The position numbers and the translations under genes are program-made. Shown here piece by piece: positions 13,233 to 21,012 of a stretch of 24,077 nucleotides of DNA (the first letter of the stretch is position 1; each line of letters begins with the position of its first letter). The stretch lies in IMG/VR virus record IMGVR_UViG_3300006919_000435, positions 1 to 24,077 of that record; one strand, 5' to 3'. Under the pieces are notes generated by a model that did not search any database, was not told the DNA's origin, and saw nothing but the letters and a program-made list of their open reading frames with translations. This DNA is from a virus.

Positions 13233-15421
13233 ATATCTAATCCTTTTCTTACTTGATAATCAATATTGTTTCTTATTGTACCATTGTTTACACTTCTATT
13301 ATCAATAATATTATTTTGTATAGTGTTACTATATAGAGTATCTCTATAATAATGGAAGTCATACAGCAATTCTAAGTCTACTCCTGTTATACTAGTATCC
13401 AATGGCCATCCCCAGTTAGAATAAACGTTGAAATCGCTCAATGGGTATGAACTAGTTGAGCCAGTAGAAATAGTACTAGTTGGTACATTCATAGGTGTTA
13501 TAACTATTGGCTCACTATTAAACTTCTGAACTGCTACAAATTTACGGCCTGCTGAAACCATATAGGTTGAAGTGTCTATTTTAGTATTATAAGCAATATT
13601 AATACCGTAAGCTGAGCCACTATTATAAAACGTATTGAAGTTTTTATTATCTTTTTCTCGTTGACCGAAAAGTAAACTAGATTTTATAGAGAAAAGATCG
13701 TACATTCTTTTCAAATCCGGGGGTATTATAGTTGATGAAAATAATGATTGCTCATTTAAGAAAGTATATAACTTTTTGAGTACATCAATATTACATGTAT
13801 CTACATCTACGTTATTAATTACAAAGTTACCTATTTTTTCTATAAATCGTTTACCTAATGTTCCTGGTTCACTTAGATTTGTGCCTACAATTGGCTCAAG
13901 AACATCATTGAATAGATTTTCATATTCGTACAAAAATTCTTGAAATCTATAATCTTTTAAGGTTTCACTATAATTAAACTCATATTCTTTTATTTTATAA
14001 AAGATATTTTCTGCAGATGGTATAACTGTAAATGTATATTCCCCGGTTAGTACTGGCATATATGAAGCAGGTTGTCCAGATATAGTTATTACTTGAGTCT
14101 GTTCTACATTACTTGATAAAGTTGGTGTATAATTTATATACAGAAAAGAACTTAACTCGCTACTACTCAAAGTAGTGTTGTATGGAAGATCATCTGTTTT
14201 TATACAAGAAATTAAATTTGTTAAGGTCTGATCTGGTTCAGCAGTAATACTACCGACTCTAACCTCTGCTTTAAACTTACCAACTTCATTATTATCATAA
14301 CCAGTAGGGTCATAAAAAAACGTATTATAATATTTTGTTGGTGATATAACTCTCGATCCATCTATTCCTGATGTATTTTGTGCGGCTATGAATACTCTGA
14401 ACTTACTATTTTCCCTTCTTGTTGAAGGTGCTTTCATATCAGACATACCTGTAGTAGTAAAAACTAGTCTATTAGGTATACTTCTAATCATGTTCACAGT
14501 TACTAAATCTATATTACTCTCCATATAATTCATATCAGATAAATTAATACTGACATCAGTTTGAGAGTTTACAAATAAGTCTTTTAAAGTATGCTTAGAA
14601 TTATCTATGCTAAAAATTATTTTAGGGTTTGCATCTTCTTCGTAATCTGATTCGTCGTAATAAAAAATTCTTGTTTTTTTATCATCTGCTGGAGTTTCTG
14701 CTCCTAAGATTACTGCTCCGCTTGTACCTGCAGGAACTTTATACGGATTATTATTAGAATCTAATTTGCAATATATCGGTGTGAGTTGTATAGTATGTTT
14801 ATTATATACTCTATTATACCCGTTGTTTGTTTTTACATAAAAACCTCTATAGGGAACAAGATGCGCATATTTATTACTTTCATCAAAAATATTAGAACGG
14901 GCACCACTCGCTGCAAAATATATTGTATTACCACTTGGATTATAGTCCTGCCATGTAACTTGGGCTTTGAAATTAAGAAAAGCTTTTGATGAATCTGAAT
15001 TCCGTACTAGATCTTCCAAAGCACCAGTACGAATAGAAATATTATTTTTATTAAGGACTTCTATTTTAGTAGATATAAAATTTTTAATAGTTATAGTTTC
15101 ACTAGCTATATTAAGAAGAGCATTACCTTCATTATCATAGAAATAACAAGTCACTGTATATTGACCAGGATATTGATATATATGAGAGGATGTGTATGTA
15201 TTAGCTGCACTTAGAGTATAACCGTCTCCGAAGTCCCAAAAAGTTTTAATGGTACTAACTTCTTTGTGATATGACTCAAGAAAATCTCCTGTAAGATTAG
15301 GTGTGAAAGTAAAACTGGTTATTCTTGTATAACCTGAAAGAGTTGCAGGCGCAACAGTAATCGGTGTTGTAACCGATAGAGTGCAATCTGAAATACCGTT
15401 GATTACGTCACAATCTGCCAT
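13229..15421 (-). CDS. Baseplate-region protein with N-terminal PKD domain, 730 residues
   Basis: Residues about 33-113 form a PKD (Ig-like) domain: TSFTFTPN opens it, WDFGDG at 62-67 is the signature loop, SSHIYQYPGQYTVT (78-91) gives the usual H-x-Y...PGxYTV pattern, and a final strand ends near 112. PKD domains are spacer or binding modules on extracellular and phage proteins. The remaining 600 residues are unassigned; the segment around 530-600 is helical (KRFIEKIGNFVINN, VLKKLYTFLNEQ), and the C-terminus after about 640 is Asn/Tyr-rich with YSNWGWPLDTS. The gene directly follows gp6, the slot of gp7 in T4, so a wedge protein binding gp6 is plausible by position only. The ATG lies two bases after the gp6 stop. 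Confidence 0.75.
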   Translation of the reverse strand: MADCDVINGISDCTLSVTTPITVAPATLSGYTRITSFTFTPNLTGDFLESYHKEVSTIKTFWDFGDGYTLSAANTYTSSHIYQYPGQYTVTCYFYDNEGNALLNIASETITIKNFISTKIEVLNKNNISIRTGALEDLVRNSDSSKAFLNFKAQVTWQDYNPSGNTIYFAASGARSNIFDESNKYAHLVPYRGFYVKTNNGYNRVYNKHTIQLTPIYCKLDSNNNPYKVPAGTSGAVILGAETPADDKKTRIFYYDESDYEEDANPKIIFSIDNSKHTLKDLFVNSQTDVSINLSDMNYMESNIDLVTVNMIRSIPNRLVFTTTGMSDMKAPSTRRENSKFRVFIAAQNTSGIDGSRVISPTKYYNTFFYDPTGYDNNEVGKFKAEVRVGSITAEPDQTLTNLISCIKTDDLPYNTTLSSSELSSFLYINYTPTLSSNVEQTQVITISGQPASYMPVLTGEYTFTVIPSAENIFYKIKEYEFNYSETLKDYRFQEFLYEYENLFNDVLEPIVGTNLSEPGTLGKRFIEKIGNFVINNVDVDTCNIDVLKKLYTFLNEQSLFSSTIIPPDLKRMYDLFSIKSSLLFGQREKDNKNFNTFYNSGSAYGINIAYNTKIDTSTYMVSAGRKFVAVQKFNSEPIVITPMNVPTSTISTGSTSSYPLSDFNVYSNWGWPLDTSITGVDLELLYDFHYYRDTLYSNTIQNNIIDNRSVNNGTIRNNIDYQVRKGLDI

Positions 15422-15423
15422 TA

Positions 15424-17250
15424 TTAGTATTCAATGTTAGTTGTTCTAGTTACTGTTTCCACAGTAATTTTATTTTTCATAGCTACAGAATTTTCTATAA
15501 ATGGAATTTGAAAAGTAAGTAAGTTAGTATTTGTGTTAATTATTTTTAAATCTCTACCATTATAAACAGGATTATATAAACCGAAATTTATACCGTCTGC
15601 TTTAATACCTAAATCTGATCTATATGTATACAAACCTACAACACCATCAATACCTAAAATATCTGCATTAAGTTGTGTAATATTAATAAACTGACCAAGC
15701 TTAGCATTATTAAAATAACTTTGTAAAATATTGAAAGCTTTATCGATTATTGTATTATCATTTACAATAGTTGCAGAACTTCTTTCAATAACTAAAGATG
15801 TATAGTCTTTTATTTGTAACGCTCTACTTTCTGAAGAGCTTTTAAGGTAAAAATCAATCCCTAAGTATATAGGATCGAGAAAGGTTATTTCAGCATTCAA
15901 AAGCTTATAATCTCTTATGTTCCTAATAATTTCTGTTTTTAGAGAAGGTGATATATAATTAGATCTAGTTACAACAGATTTACCTTTTTTAAACTTAGGT
16001 ACTATTGTTACAAACAAATTATTGAAATCAAAACTATCACTATAAGTAACTTGATTGAAGAGAGCATTGTTATGGCCCTTATATGAATTTAAACCTAAAT
16101 TATTTGTTAGATAAGATCTATAAGAATTTAAATAATCAGAATTATTATGTACCTTTACATCGTAAACAAAATTTTTGTAATTGCGAGTTATAAATGCTTC
16201 ATAATCTTTCTTAGTTATTAATTTATACTCTGATGTAAAAAACTTTGGTGCATTAGTTCTAATCTCTTCTACACTTTCTTCTTCTCCAAAGTCTGTACTA
16301 TCTTCAGTGTTAGTAGCTGTTATATTAACACTCTCATCGACAGATACGTAATCTAATGTAGTGTCTTTAATATCATTAAAAATTTGATCAAAGCGAGTAG
16401 TATTAAAGATATTAAGAGTAGTCGCATTAAAATTGTTTTTGGTTATTTTACCTGTATCTCCAGAAGAAGGTAAATAGTATATTGCAACTTGATCTCCGTT
16501 TGTCAGGCTCGCACCGTTTATATTATTACCAAATCTGATTTCGTAGTTTTTATTTTGGTTATATCTACATTCAAATACCCTATCATTTGCATCAGCTAAA
16601 AACAATGAAGGGGATCTTTTATATTCATACCATTTGTTATTATTAATCTCTTTTACGAATACATAAATGTTGAAGTGATCAACTATTGTATCTGCGCCTG
16701 GTAAAAGATTTATCATTTCATATTCTTCCCCTGTCGCATTAACTAAAGGATATTCCTGAAACTTACCTTCATAAAAAAGATTATTTTCTATAGGAGTTAA
16801 TTTTTCTGAAGCTGCGGTAATTTTTCTATAAGTTGTATCTCTAACAACTGAGTAAGTCTTACCATTAGATGTAATAAAAGCGAATCTGGGTACTGTATGA
16901 TAACCGATTGACAAATTAGCTAGTCCGGTTAATTCTATAGGTACAACTGACGATTGTTTACCTACAGGTTTATAGTCAATCAATTTGACTATACGGTTCA
17001 TATTTTCATACAGCTGCGCATCCGTGAAAACTGCTTCAGAACTAGTTTGGTTCAAGTAGAACAATAAAGTATGATATGAATATGCGATTATATCTATAAT
17101 TGCGTTAAGGTTACTACCTTCGTAATTCTGATCTGTAAAAGAGATATCGCTATTATTATTGAGTCGATCTACAATAAGATCTCTCAAACTACGAGCATCA
17201 AACGATGCATATGCATCTATAGGTAAATTATATTCTGTAATATTTGCCAT
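15424..17250 (-). CDS. 6: Baseplate wedge protein gp6
   Basis: The 608-residue protein has the gp6/gpJ-like N-terminus typical of T4-type wedge proteins: a start region with LPIDAYASFDARSLRDLIVD, then YEGSNLNAIIDIIAYSYHTLLFYLNQ and a run of TDAQLYENMNRIVKLIDYKP. These form the helical core that dimerises around the baseplate. The C-terminal part includes INITQLNADILGIDGVVGLY, the usual beta-rich end of the family. T4 gp6 is 660 residues, so length is close. gp6 forms the inner iris ring of the baseplate and joins gp25 and gp53, both present in this window. It lies two bases after gp25 and leads the long operon of peripheral baseplate genes. Confidence 0.88.
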   Translation of the reverse strand: MANITEYNLPIDAYASFDARSLRDLIVDRLNNNSDISFTDQNYEGSNLNAIIDIIAYSYHTLLFYLNQTSSEAVFTDAQLYENMNRIVKLIDYKPVGKQSSVVPIELTGLANLSIGYHTVPRFAFITSNGKTYSVVRDTTYRKITAASEKLTPIENNLFYEGKFQEYPLVNATGEEYEMINLLPGADTIVDHFNIYVFVKEINNNKWYEYKRSPSLFLADANDRVFECRYNQNKNYEIRFGNNINGASLTNGDQVAIYYLPSSGDTGKITKNNFNATTLNIFNTTRFDQIFNDIKDTTLDYVSVDESVNITATNTEDSTDFGEEESVEEIRTNAPKFFTSEYKLITKKDYEAFITRNYKNFVYDVKVHNNSDYLNSYRSYLTNNLGLNSYKGHNNALFNQVTYSDSFDFNNLFVTIVPKFKKGKSVVTRSNYISPSLKTEIIRNIRDYKLLNAEITFLDPIYLGIDFYLKSSSESRALQIKDYTSLVIERSSATIVNDNTIIDKAFNILQSYFNNAKLGQFINITQLNADILGIDGVVGLYTYRSDLGIKADGINFGLYNPVYNGRDLKIINTNTNLLTFQIPFIENSVAMKNKITVETVTRTTNIEY

Positions 17251-17252
17251 AA

Positions 17253-17732
17253 TTAGTACGTAAATCCTGTTTCATTTAGTGTTCCGCTAATATTCGCATT
17301 TAAATTATTTAATTCCGGAACAGCGATAACCAATGTTATGAAGTATTCGTTTTGTTGTTCTCTACCTACAATATCTACTTTTCGTACTGTAACACGAGGC
17401 TCGTAAAAAGAGAGCTGATCCATAATCTCACTACCAATCTGTCTTGCAGTTTCTTTAGATATAGGTTGAAATAAAAATCTACTTAAATCTAAACCAAATG
17501 CAGGGTTTAATATTTTCTGACCAGGCTTGGTATTGAATATGTTTCTTATAGAGTTTTTAACTGCTTCGAGATCATAATCTACTTGTACCTCTTCTTTTGT
17601 ACCAGTATCTGAAACATAAGCATTATTTAGTTTAGATCTTAATCTAAAGTCTAAGTGCAGATCACTATATGTAAAAGTATCTGTTTTATACTTTTTGCTT
17701 TCATCAGATAAAAAATCTAAATTTATAGGCAT
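17253..17732 (-). CDS. 25: Baseplate wedge protein gp25
   Basis: The 159-residue product carries the GPW/gp25 domain. After a 50-residue extension, D54 and L55 begin the helix DLEAVKNSIRNIF, followed by NTKPGQKILNPAFG (67-80), FLFQP (86-90) and the diagnostic YEPRV (110-114) with its closing beta hairpin. gp25 is the most conserved sheath-baseplate protein of contractile machines and nucleates sheath assembly together with gp6 and gp53. It is the first gene of the leftward operon. T4 gp25 has 132 residues, so the N-terminus is slightly longer here. The upstream region (17733-17774) is shared with a divergent gene and holds candidate promoters for both. Confidence 0.92.
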   Translation of the reverse strand: MPINLDFLSDESKKYKTDTFTYSDLHLDFRLRSKLNNAYVSDTGTKEEVQVDYDLEAVKNSIRNIFNTKPGQKILNPAFGLDLSRFLFQPISKETARQIGSEIMDQLSFYEPRVTVRKVDIVGREQQNEYFITLVIAVPELNNLNANISGTLNETGFTY

Positions 17733-17738
17733 ATTAAT

Positions 17739-17746
17739 TATTTAAT
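17739..17746 (-). promoter_or_regulatory. Possible variant late promoter for the gp25 operon (ATTAAATA)
   Basis: On the minus strand ATTAAATA lies 6 bases before the gp25 ATG, matching the T4 late box at six of eight positions and sharing the spacing seen for perfect boxes elsewhere. A promoter is needed here because the upstream gene is divergent. In such AT-rich sequence the match alone is weak. Confidence 0.35.
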
Positions 17747-17760
17747 AAATAAACAAAAAG

Positions 17761-17768
17761 CATAAATA
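17761..17768 (+). promoter_or_regulatory. Near-perfect late promoter box CATAAATA
   Basis: CATAAATA, one mismatch from TATAAATA, lies 6 bases before ATG 17775 in the 42-base divergent gap with gp25. The spacing matches other late boxes in this window. Confidence 0.55.
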
Positions 17769-17774
17769 ATTAAA

Positions 17775-18281
17775 ATGGGAAAATTCAATAAAATATACGA
17801 ACAGGTATACCAGCGCTATAGTAAAGCGAGTGCTATCCCAGGAGACTATGTAAAGATTCGATCGAATGTCAAGAGCTCTGACTGGTATAAAAACTTAGAT
17901 GAAGCCCGCAAAGGCTACGTAGATAGTATTATTCAGTTACAAGAAGCTGGAAGATTTATTCTCTTTAGTGCTTTAAAATCTGCTCAATACGAGACTAACG
18001 TATTAAACTCTGGTGAGCACTTTGCTGATATTGCAGTAGAAGAGGCACCAGGATTTTATAGTAATCCATTAACTATTCCTGTTGAGCTAGTAGAGTTTGA
18101 TGAAACTTACGAAAATCACAGAGGTACTAGAACAGATAAAAATAACGAGCAACAGGTTGAAACAAATGAAAAACCTGAGCCCGTTAAAGATAAAGAGATA
18201 GAAATTGGTAGTAAAACTAAGATTGAAGGTGGGGACTATAAATTAGCAGGTGAGAGCTACACCTCAAAATATATGCCTTGA
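17775..18281 (+). CDS. Conserved-looking hypothetical phage protein, 168 residues
   Basis: Residues 1-105 look like one globular domain, with AIPGDYVKIRSNV (20-32), a helical part (NLDEARKGYVDSIIQLQEAG) and a final beta segment (GFYSNPLTIPVELVEF). Residues 110-168 are Glu/Lys/Thr-rich and probably disordered. I recall similar short proteins with an N-terminal PGDxVxF/I motif in other T4-related phages, without a known role. It stands alone on the plus strand between gp25 and the clamp loader, with its own late-type promoter, and its 3' end overlaps the convergent clamp-loader gene by 18 bases. A late structural or assembly role is inferred from the promoter type only. Confidence 0.75.
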   Translation: MGKFNKIYEQVYQRYSKASAIPGDYVKIRSNVKSSDWYKNLDEARKGYVDSIIQLQEAGRFILFSALKSAQYETNVLNSGEHFADIAVEEAPGFYSNPLTIPVELVEFDETYENHRGTRTDKNNEQQVETNEKPEPVKDKEIEIGSKTKIEGGDYKLAGESYTSKYMP

Positions 18282-19187
18282 TATTTCAATTAAGCATGTA
18301 AAGAAGTTAATTTCTTTATCAATTACAATATTATTTCTATAAAAGTATTCAGAGACTGTTATCATACAGTCTCTGTTTTTGTCTGCAGATAAAGAAAGTT
18401 TATTATTATAAAGCTGCTCAAATAAAGTTTTGAATAACATATCATAATCATTGCTGAACAAGGTTTCATTTTCAATGATATGTTTACGGGCTTTATACAT
18501 ATCTTTCTTCTGCAATAGAGCTAAACATTCTACTACAATGCTCTCCGCATTGCTAAGTACACTACCTTTCTTACCTGTAATATTATACTTTTGTATATTA
18601 TTAATACATTTACGTAGATCGGGATAAGACTTATTGATCAACTCTGATAAATGATTATGCTCGATATCAACTTTCTCTTCGTTAATAATATGTAACACAC
18701 GCTTAATGTATTCTTCTTTAGGTGGTGTGAATACAAACGTATGACATCTTGATTGAAGAGCGGGAATAATCTTATGTTGATAGTTTGCAGTTAGAACAAA
18801 CCGAGCAATATCATGATACTCTTCCATACTATTACGAAGAGCTTTTTGTGCGTCTAGACTTAAACCATCACATTCATCGAGCACAATCACTTTGATTGTA
18901 CCAAAGATACTTTGCGTCTGAGCAAAGTTAATTACTTTAGTACGGATAGTATCAATACCATTCTCATCAGACGCATTTATATAAAGATATTGCGACTGGA
19001 GAATATCATTGATAATAATTTTCGCGAGAGTAGTTTTACCGACACCTGGGCTACCTACTAGTAATAGATTAGGCAGATTACCACTTTGCTTGACATTATT
19101 AAAATAATCTCGAGCGTCTTTAGAAAGTACAATATCGTCTAGAGTACTCGGTCTATACTTTTCAACCCAGATGTCAGTAAAATTCAT
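18264..19187 (-). CDS. 44: Clamp loader ATPase (T4 gp44 / RFC small-subunit type)
   Basis: A 307-residue AAA+ protein. WVEKYRPSTLDDIV (7-20) is the standard RFC opening, GSPGVGKT (45-52) is Walker A, IVLDECD (101-107) is Walker B with D104 and E105, and LQSRC (144-148) is the SRC box whose Arg acts on the neighbouring subunit. The lid and a C-terminal collar region follow. It loads the sliding clamp onto primer-template DNA; in T4 the same clamp also activates late promoters. I chose the ATG at 19185-19187, one base after the dUTPase stop (TAA-T-ATG), because the longer frame to 19226 only adds residues before the conserved start. No gp62-type partner is visible in the window. The 3' end overlaps a convergent gene by 18 bases. 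Confidence 0.95.
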   Translation of the reverse strand: MNFTDIWVEKYRPSTLDDIVLSKDARDYFNNVKQSGNLPNLLLVGSPGVGKTTLAKIIINDILQSQYLYINASDENGIDTIRTKVINFAQTQSIFGTIKVIVLDECDGLSLDAQKALRNSMEEYHDIARFVLTANYQHKIIPALQSRCHTFVFTPPKEEYIKRVLHIINEEKVDIEHNHLSELINKSYPDLRKCINNIQKYNITGKKGSVLSNAESIVVECLALLQKKDMYKARKHIIENETLFSNDYDMLFKTLFEQLYNNKLSLSADKNRDCMITVSEYFYRNNIVIDKEINFFTCLIEISRHIF

Positions 19188-19188
19188 A

Positions 19189-19671
19189 TTATGCCTTATC
19201 AGATGAACCAAAGCCTTTTGCTCCACGATTAGTCTCAGTTACTTCTTCAGACCAATCCACATCAACTTGCAAAAGAGGATAAACTACAAATTGCGCTACA
19301 GCTTTACCTTTTTCAATCGTAACATCTGTATCACTAAAGTTATAAAGCTTTACTCCAAGATCTCCACGATATTGGTTATCAATAACTCCTAGATGAGGTT
19401 GGATGTTATGTTTAAAGCCAAGACCAGATCGAGGCTCGATACGAAACCAGTAACCAGGAGAGATATCAGCTACGGTAATGCCTACCGGTGCTACAGTAGT
19501 GCCGCGAGCAGGAATAACAACATCTTCTACACTAAAAATATCGTAGCCAGAATCTCCTGTAGCCCATGCGTTATTGTTAACTTTAGGGAGAATAGCATCA
19601 TCATGAGTCTTCAAAAACTTAACTTTAATAGCAGGCTTATCTACAATATTCCAATTCACATTTTCTGTCAT
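19189..19671 (-). CDS. dut: dUTPase (trimeric dUTP diphosphatase)
   Basis: The 160-residue product has all five motifs of trimeric dUTPases. Motif I is GDSGYD (39-44), motif II RSGLGFKHNI (81-90), motif III GVIDNQYRGDLGV (95-107) with catalytic D98 and the uracil-stacking Y101, motif IV KGKAVAQ (121-127), and motif V RGAKGFGSS (149-157) supplies the mobile Phe/Gly lid. The enzyme hydrolyses dUTP to dUMP and pyrophosphate, keeping uracil out of phage DNA and feeding dTMP synthesis. It is complete and probably active. It is co-directional with the clamp loader one base downstream, forming a two-gene DNA-replication unit inside the virion gene region. Upstream lies a 69-base divergent gap shared with the gene at 19741; no convincing promoter is visible on its own strand. 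Confidence 0.96.
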   Translation of the reverse strand: MTENVNWNIVDKPAIKVKFLKTHDDAILPKVNNNAWATGDSGYDIFSVEDVVIPARGTTVAPVGITVADISPGYWFRIEPRSGLGFKHNIQPHLGVIDNQYRGDLGVKLYNFSDTDVTIEKGKAVAQFVVYPLLQVDVDWSEEVTETNRGAKGFGSSDKA

Positions 19672-19727
19672 ACAGGTATGATATATATTATTATTTTTTA
19701 ATCAAGGTTTAATTATTAGAAACGGCT

Positions 19728-19735
19728 TATAAATA
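19728..19735 (+). promoter_or_regulatory. T4-type late promoter box TATAAATACTCCT
   Basis: A perfect TATAAATA followed by CTCCT, an extension also common after T4 late boxes as I recall them. ATG 19741 begins 5 bases after the box, so a start at the usual distance would fall on the A of the ATG. It lies in the divergent gap with the dUTPase gene. Confidence 0.82.
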
Positions 19736-19740
19736 CTCCT

Positions 19741-20187
19741 ATGGAAGAAGCTAATGATATTATAGCACAGCTTAAAGAAATTCCAAAAGAAACTAAACAG
19801 CTTTCTAAAAAGAAAGATATTGAGCCTCTTGAAAAAGAAAAGGTAGAGCAATTCATTATAGATAACTCTTCCAAACTTATCCAAGATAGTATGGAAATGA
19901 TTGACAATATGAAAGAAGTTGTCTTTCATGTTCCAGATGCGGATAATATATCTTCTTTAGCTGAGCTTATAAAAGCATCAACAGGTGCCATAGAAGCACT
20001 TAATAAACTTGTAACACAGGATAAGAAAGCCCAAGTTCAATTGCAAGTGAAAAAGATGGATGTAGAATCTAAACAAATGCTACAATATACAGAACAAGAA
20101 CATAAGCTCAAAATAAGCAGAGAGGAAATTCTTAAAAAATTAATTGATGGTAAGGATGTTATAGAAGCTGAAGAATCAGCTGAGTAA
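19741..20187 (+). CDS. Possible terminase small subunit (gp16-like), helical, 148 residues
   Basis: The product is almost wholly helical and charged. A central segment (SKLIQDSMEMIDNMKEVVFH, then SSLAELIKASTGAIEALNKL at about 71-90) fits the two-helix central domain of T4 gp16-type small terminase subunits, where a helix pair with alternating Leu/Ile/Met is followed by a Lys-rich coiled segment (VKKMDVESKQMLQ). T4 gp16 has 164 residues. The small subunit recognises viral DNA and stimulates the packaging motor. The resemblance is in pattern, not in diagnostic residues, so a scaffold or chaperone protein remains possible. It is the sole plus-strand gene here, has the best late promoter of the window, and its 3' end overlaps the convergent gene by 12 bases. 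Confidence 0.5.
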   Translation: MEEANDIIAQLKEIPKETKQLSKKKDIEPLEKEKVEQFIIDNSSKLIQDSMEMIDNMKEVVFHVPDADNISSLAELIKASTGAIEALNKLVTQDKKAQVQLQVKKMDVESKQMLQYTEQEHKLKISREEILKKLIDGKDVIEAEESAE

Positions 20188-21012
20188 GTTAGTAGTTTTT
20201 ATATTATCGTTTAACTTATTAGCTTTGTTACCTAGTAAGTCTATTTGTACAGAAGTACCTTCTACATCAAAATCAAATACAAACGATTCTATTTTTTGTA
20301 TGTTATTAAGTTTGAAATTTGTAAAATAAGCAACTGTCTCATATACACTACCTAAAAAGTCTGCTGCAATTTCTAATAGTTCTTGTTTATTTTGAGATAG
20401 TCTATTGTTGTGATTTAAGTCAGTTGCTAAGTTAGTACCGTGAGATGTAGTTTGTAAAGAACCGTCATATATTTTATTAATATTTTGATTGAAAAAACTA
20501 CTAGTCTTTACTGTAGCATTAAGAACATTAGATAAAACATTTACATGAAGTTTATCCTGTAATATAGAAGTTAAAGGACTAGGGGTCATAGAATCGAACT
20601 CTACATCATCAGCAATAGAATACCTAGGGCTAACATTTTCATCTTGACGAGCTGTATTACTGATACTATCGCTTATTTTTTGTAACACACTATCTTCAAG
20701 ATTAGTTAAAGCTTCAACTTCTGATTTAACTTTAGGATGTACACTCGCAAATTTGTCATGCCAATACATAATAAACTCAGGAGGGAGACCTTCAATTTTA
20801 GTTAAAGCGTCTTTCCAGAACTTTGCTTCTTCAGTAATTGGATCGGTTTTTTGCTTTGTATTATAAAGATCGTTATATAAGTTATACTGTACTTGATATG
20901 TAGAAAAGGGCTTAGATTGCTTTATTGCATTTATCTGAGTAGTATAAGAACTAGTAAATCTGTTGTTAACTAGTTCGTGTACTGCAGTTCTTAATGGTAC
21001 TTGACAGCTCAT
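20176..21012 (-). CDS. Hypothetical baseplate-operon protein, 278 residues
   Basis: The product is mostly helical and polar in its first 130 residues (RTAVHELVNNRFTSSYTTQ, EEAKFWKDALTKIEGLPPEF) and ends with a short beta segment (SFVFDFDVEGTSVQIDLLG, about 243-261) and a Lys/Asn-rich tail. No signal peptide or membrane helix. It is the last gene of the leftward baseplate operon, and its ATG overlaps the stop of the hub-like gene by four bases. Position suggests a baseplate hub or hub-assembly protein of the gp26/gp28/gp51 kind, but I find no sequence support for any of these. Confidence 0.7.
   Translation of the reverse strand: MSCQVPLRTAVHELVNNRFTSSYTTQINAIKQSKPFSTYQVQYNLYNDLYNTKQKTDPITEEAKFWKDALTKIEGLPPEFIMYWHDKFASVHPKVKSEVEALTNLEDSVLQKISDSISNTARQDENVSPRYSIADDVEFDSMTPSPLTSILQDKLHVNVLSNVLNATVKTSSFFNQNINKIYDGSLQTTSHGTNLATDLNHNNRLSQNKQELLEIAADFLGSVYETVAYFTNFKLNNIQKIESFVFDFDVEGTSVQIDLLGNKANKLNDNIKTTNLLS

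Noticed and set aside
18264-19226. Longer start for the clamp loader (320 residues)
   Set aside because: The extra 13 residues overlap the dUTPase gene and precede the conserved RFC opening; ATG 19185-19187 is one base after the dUTPase stop.
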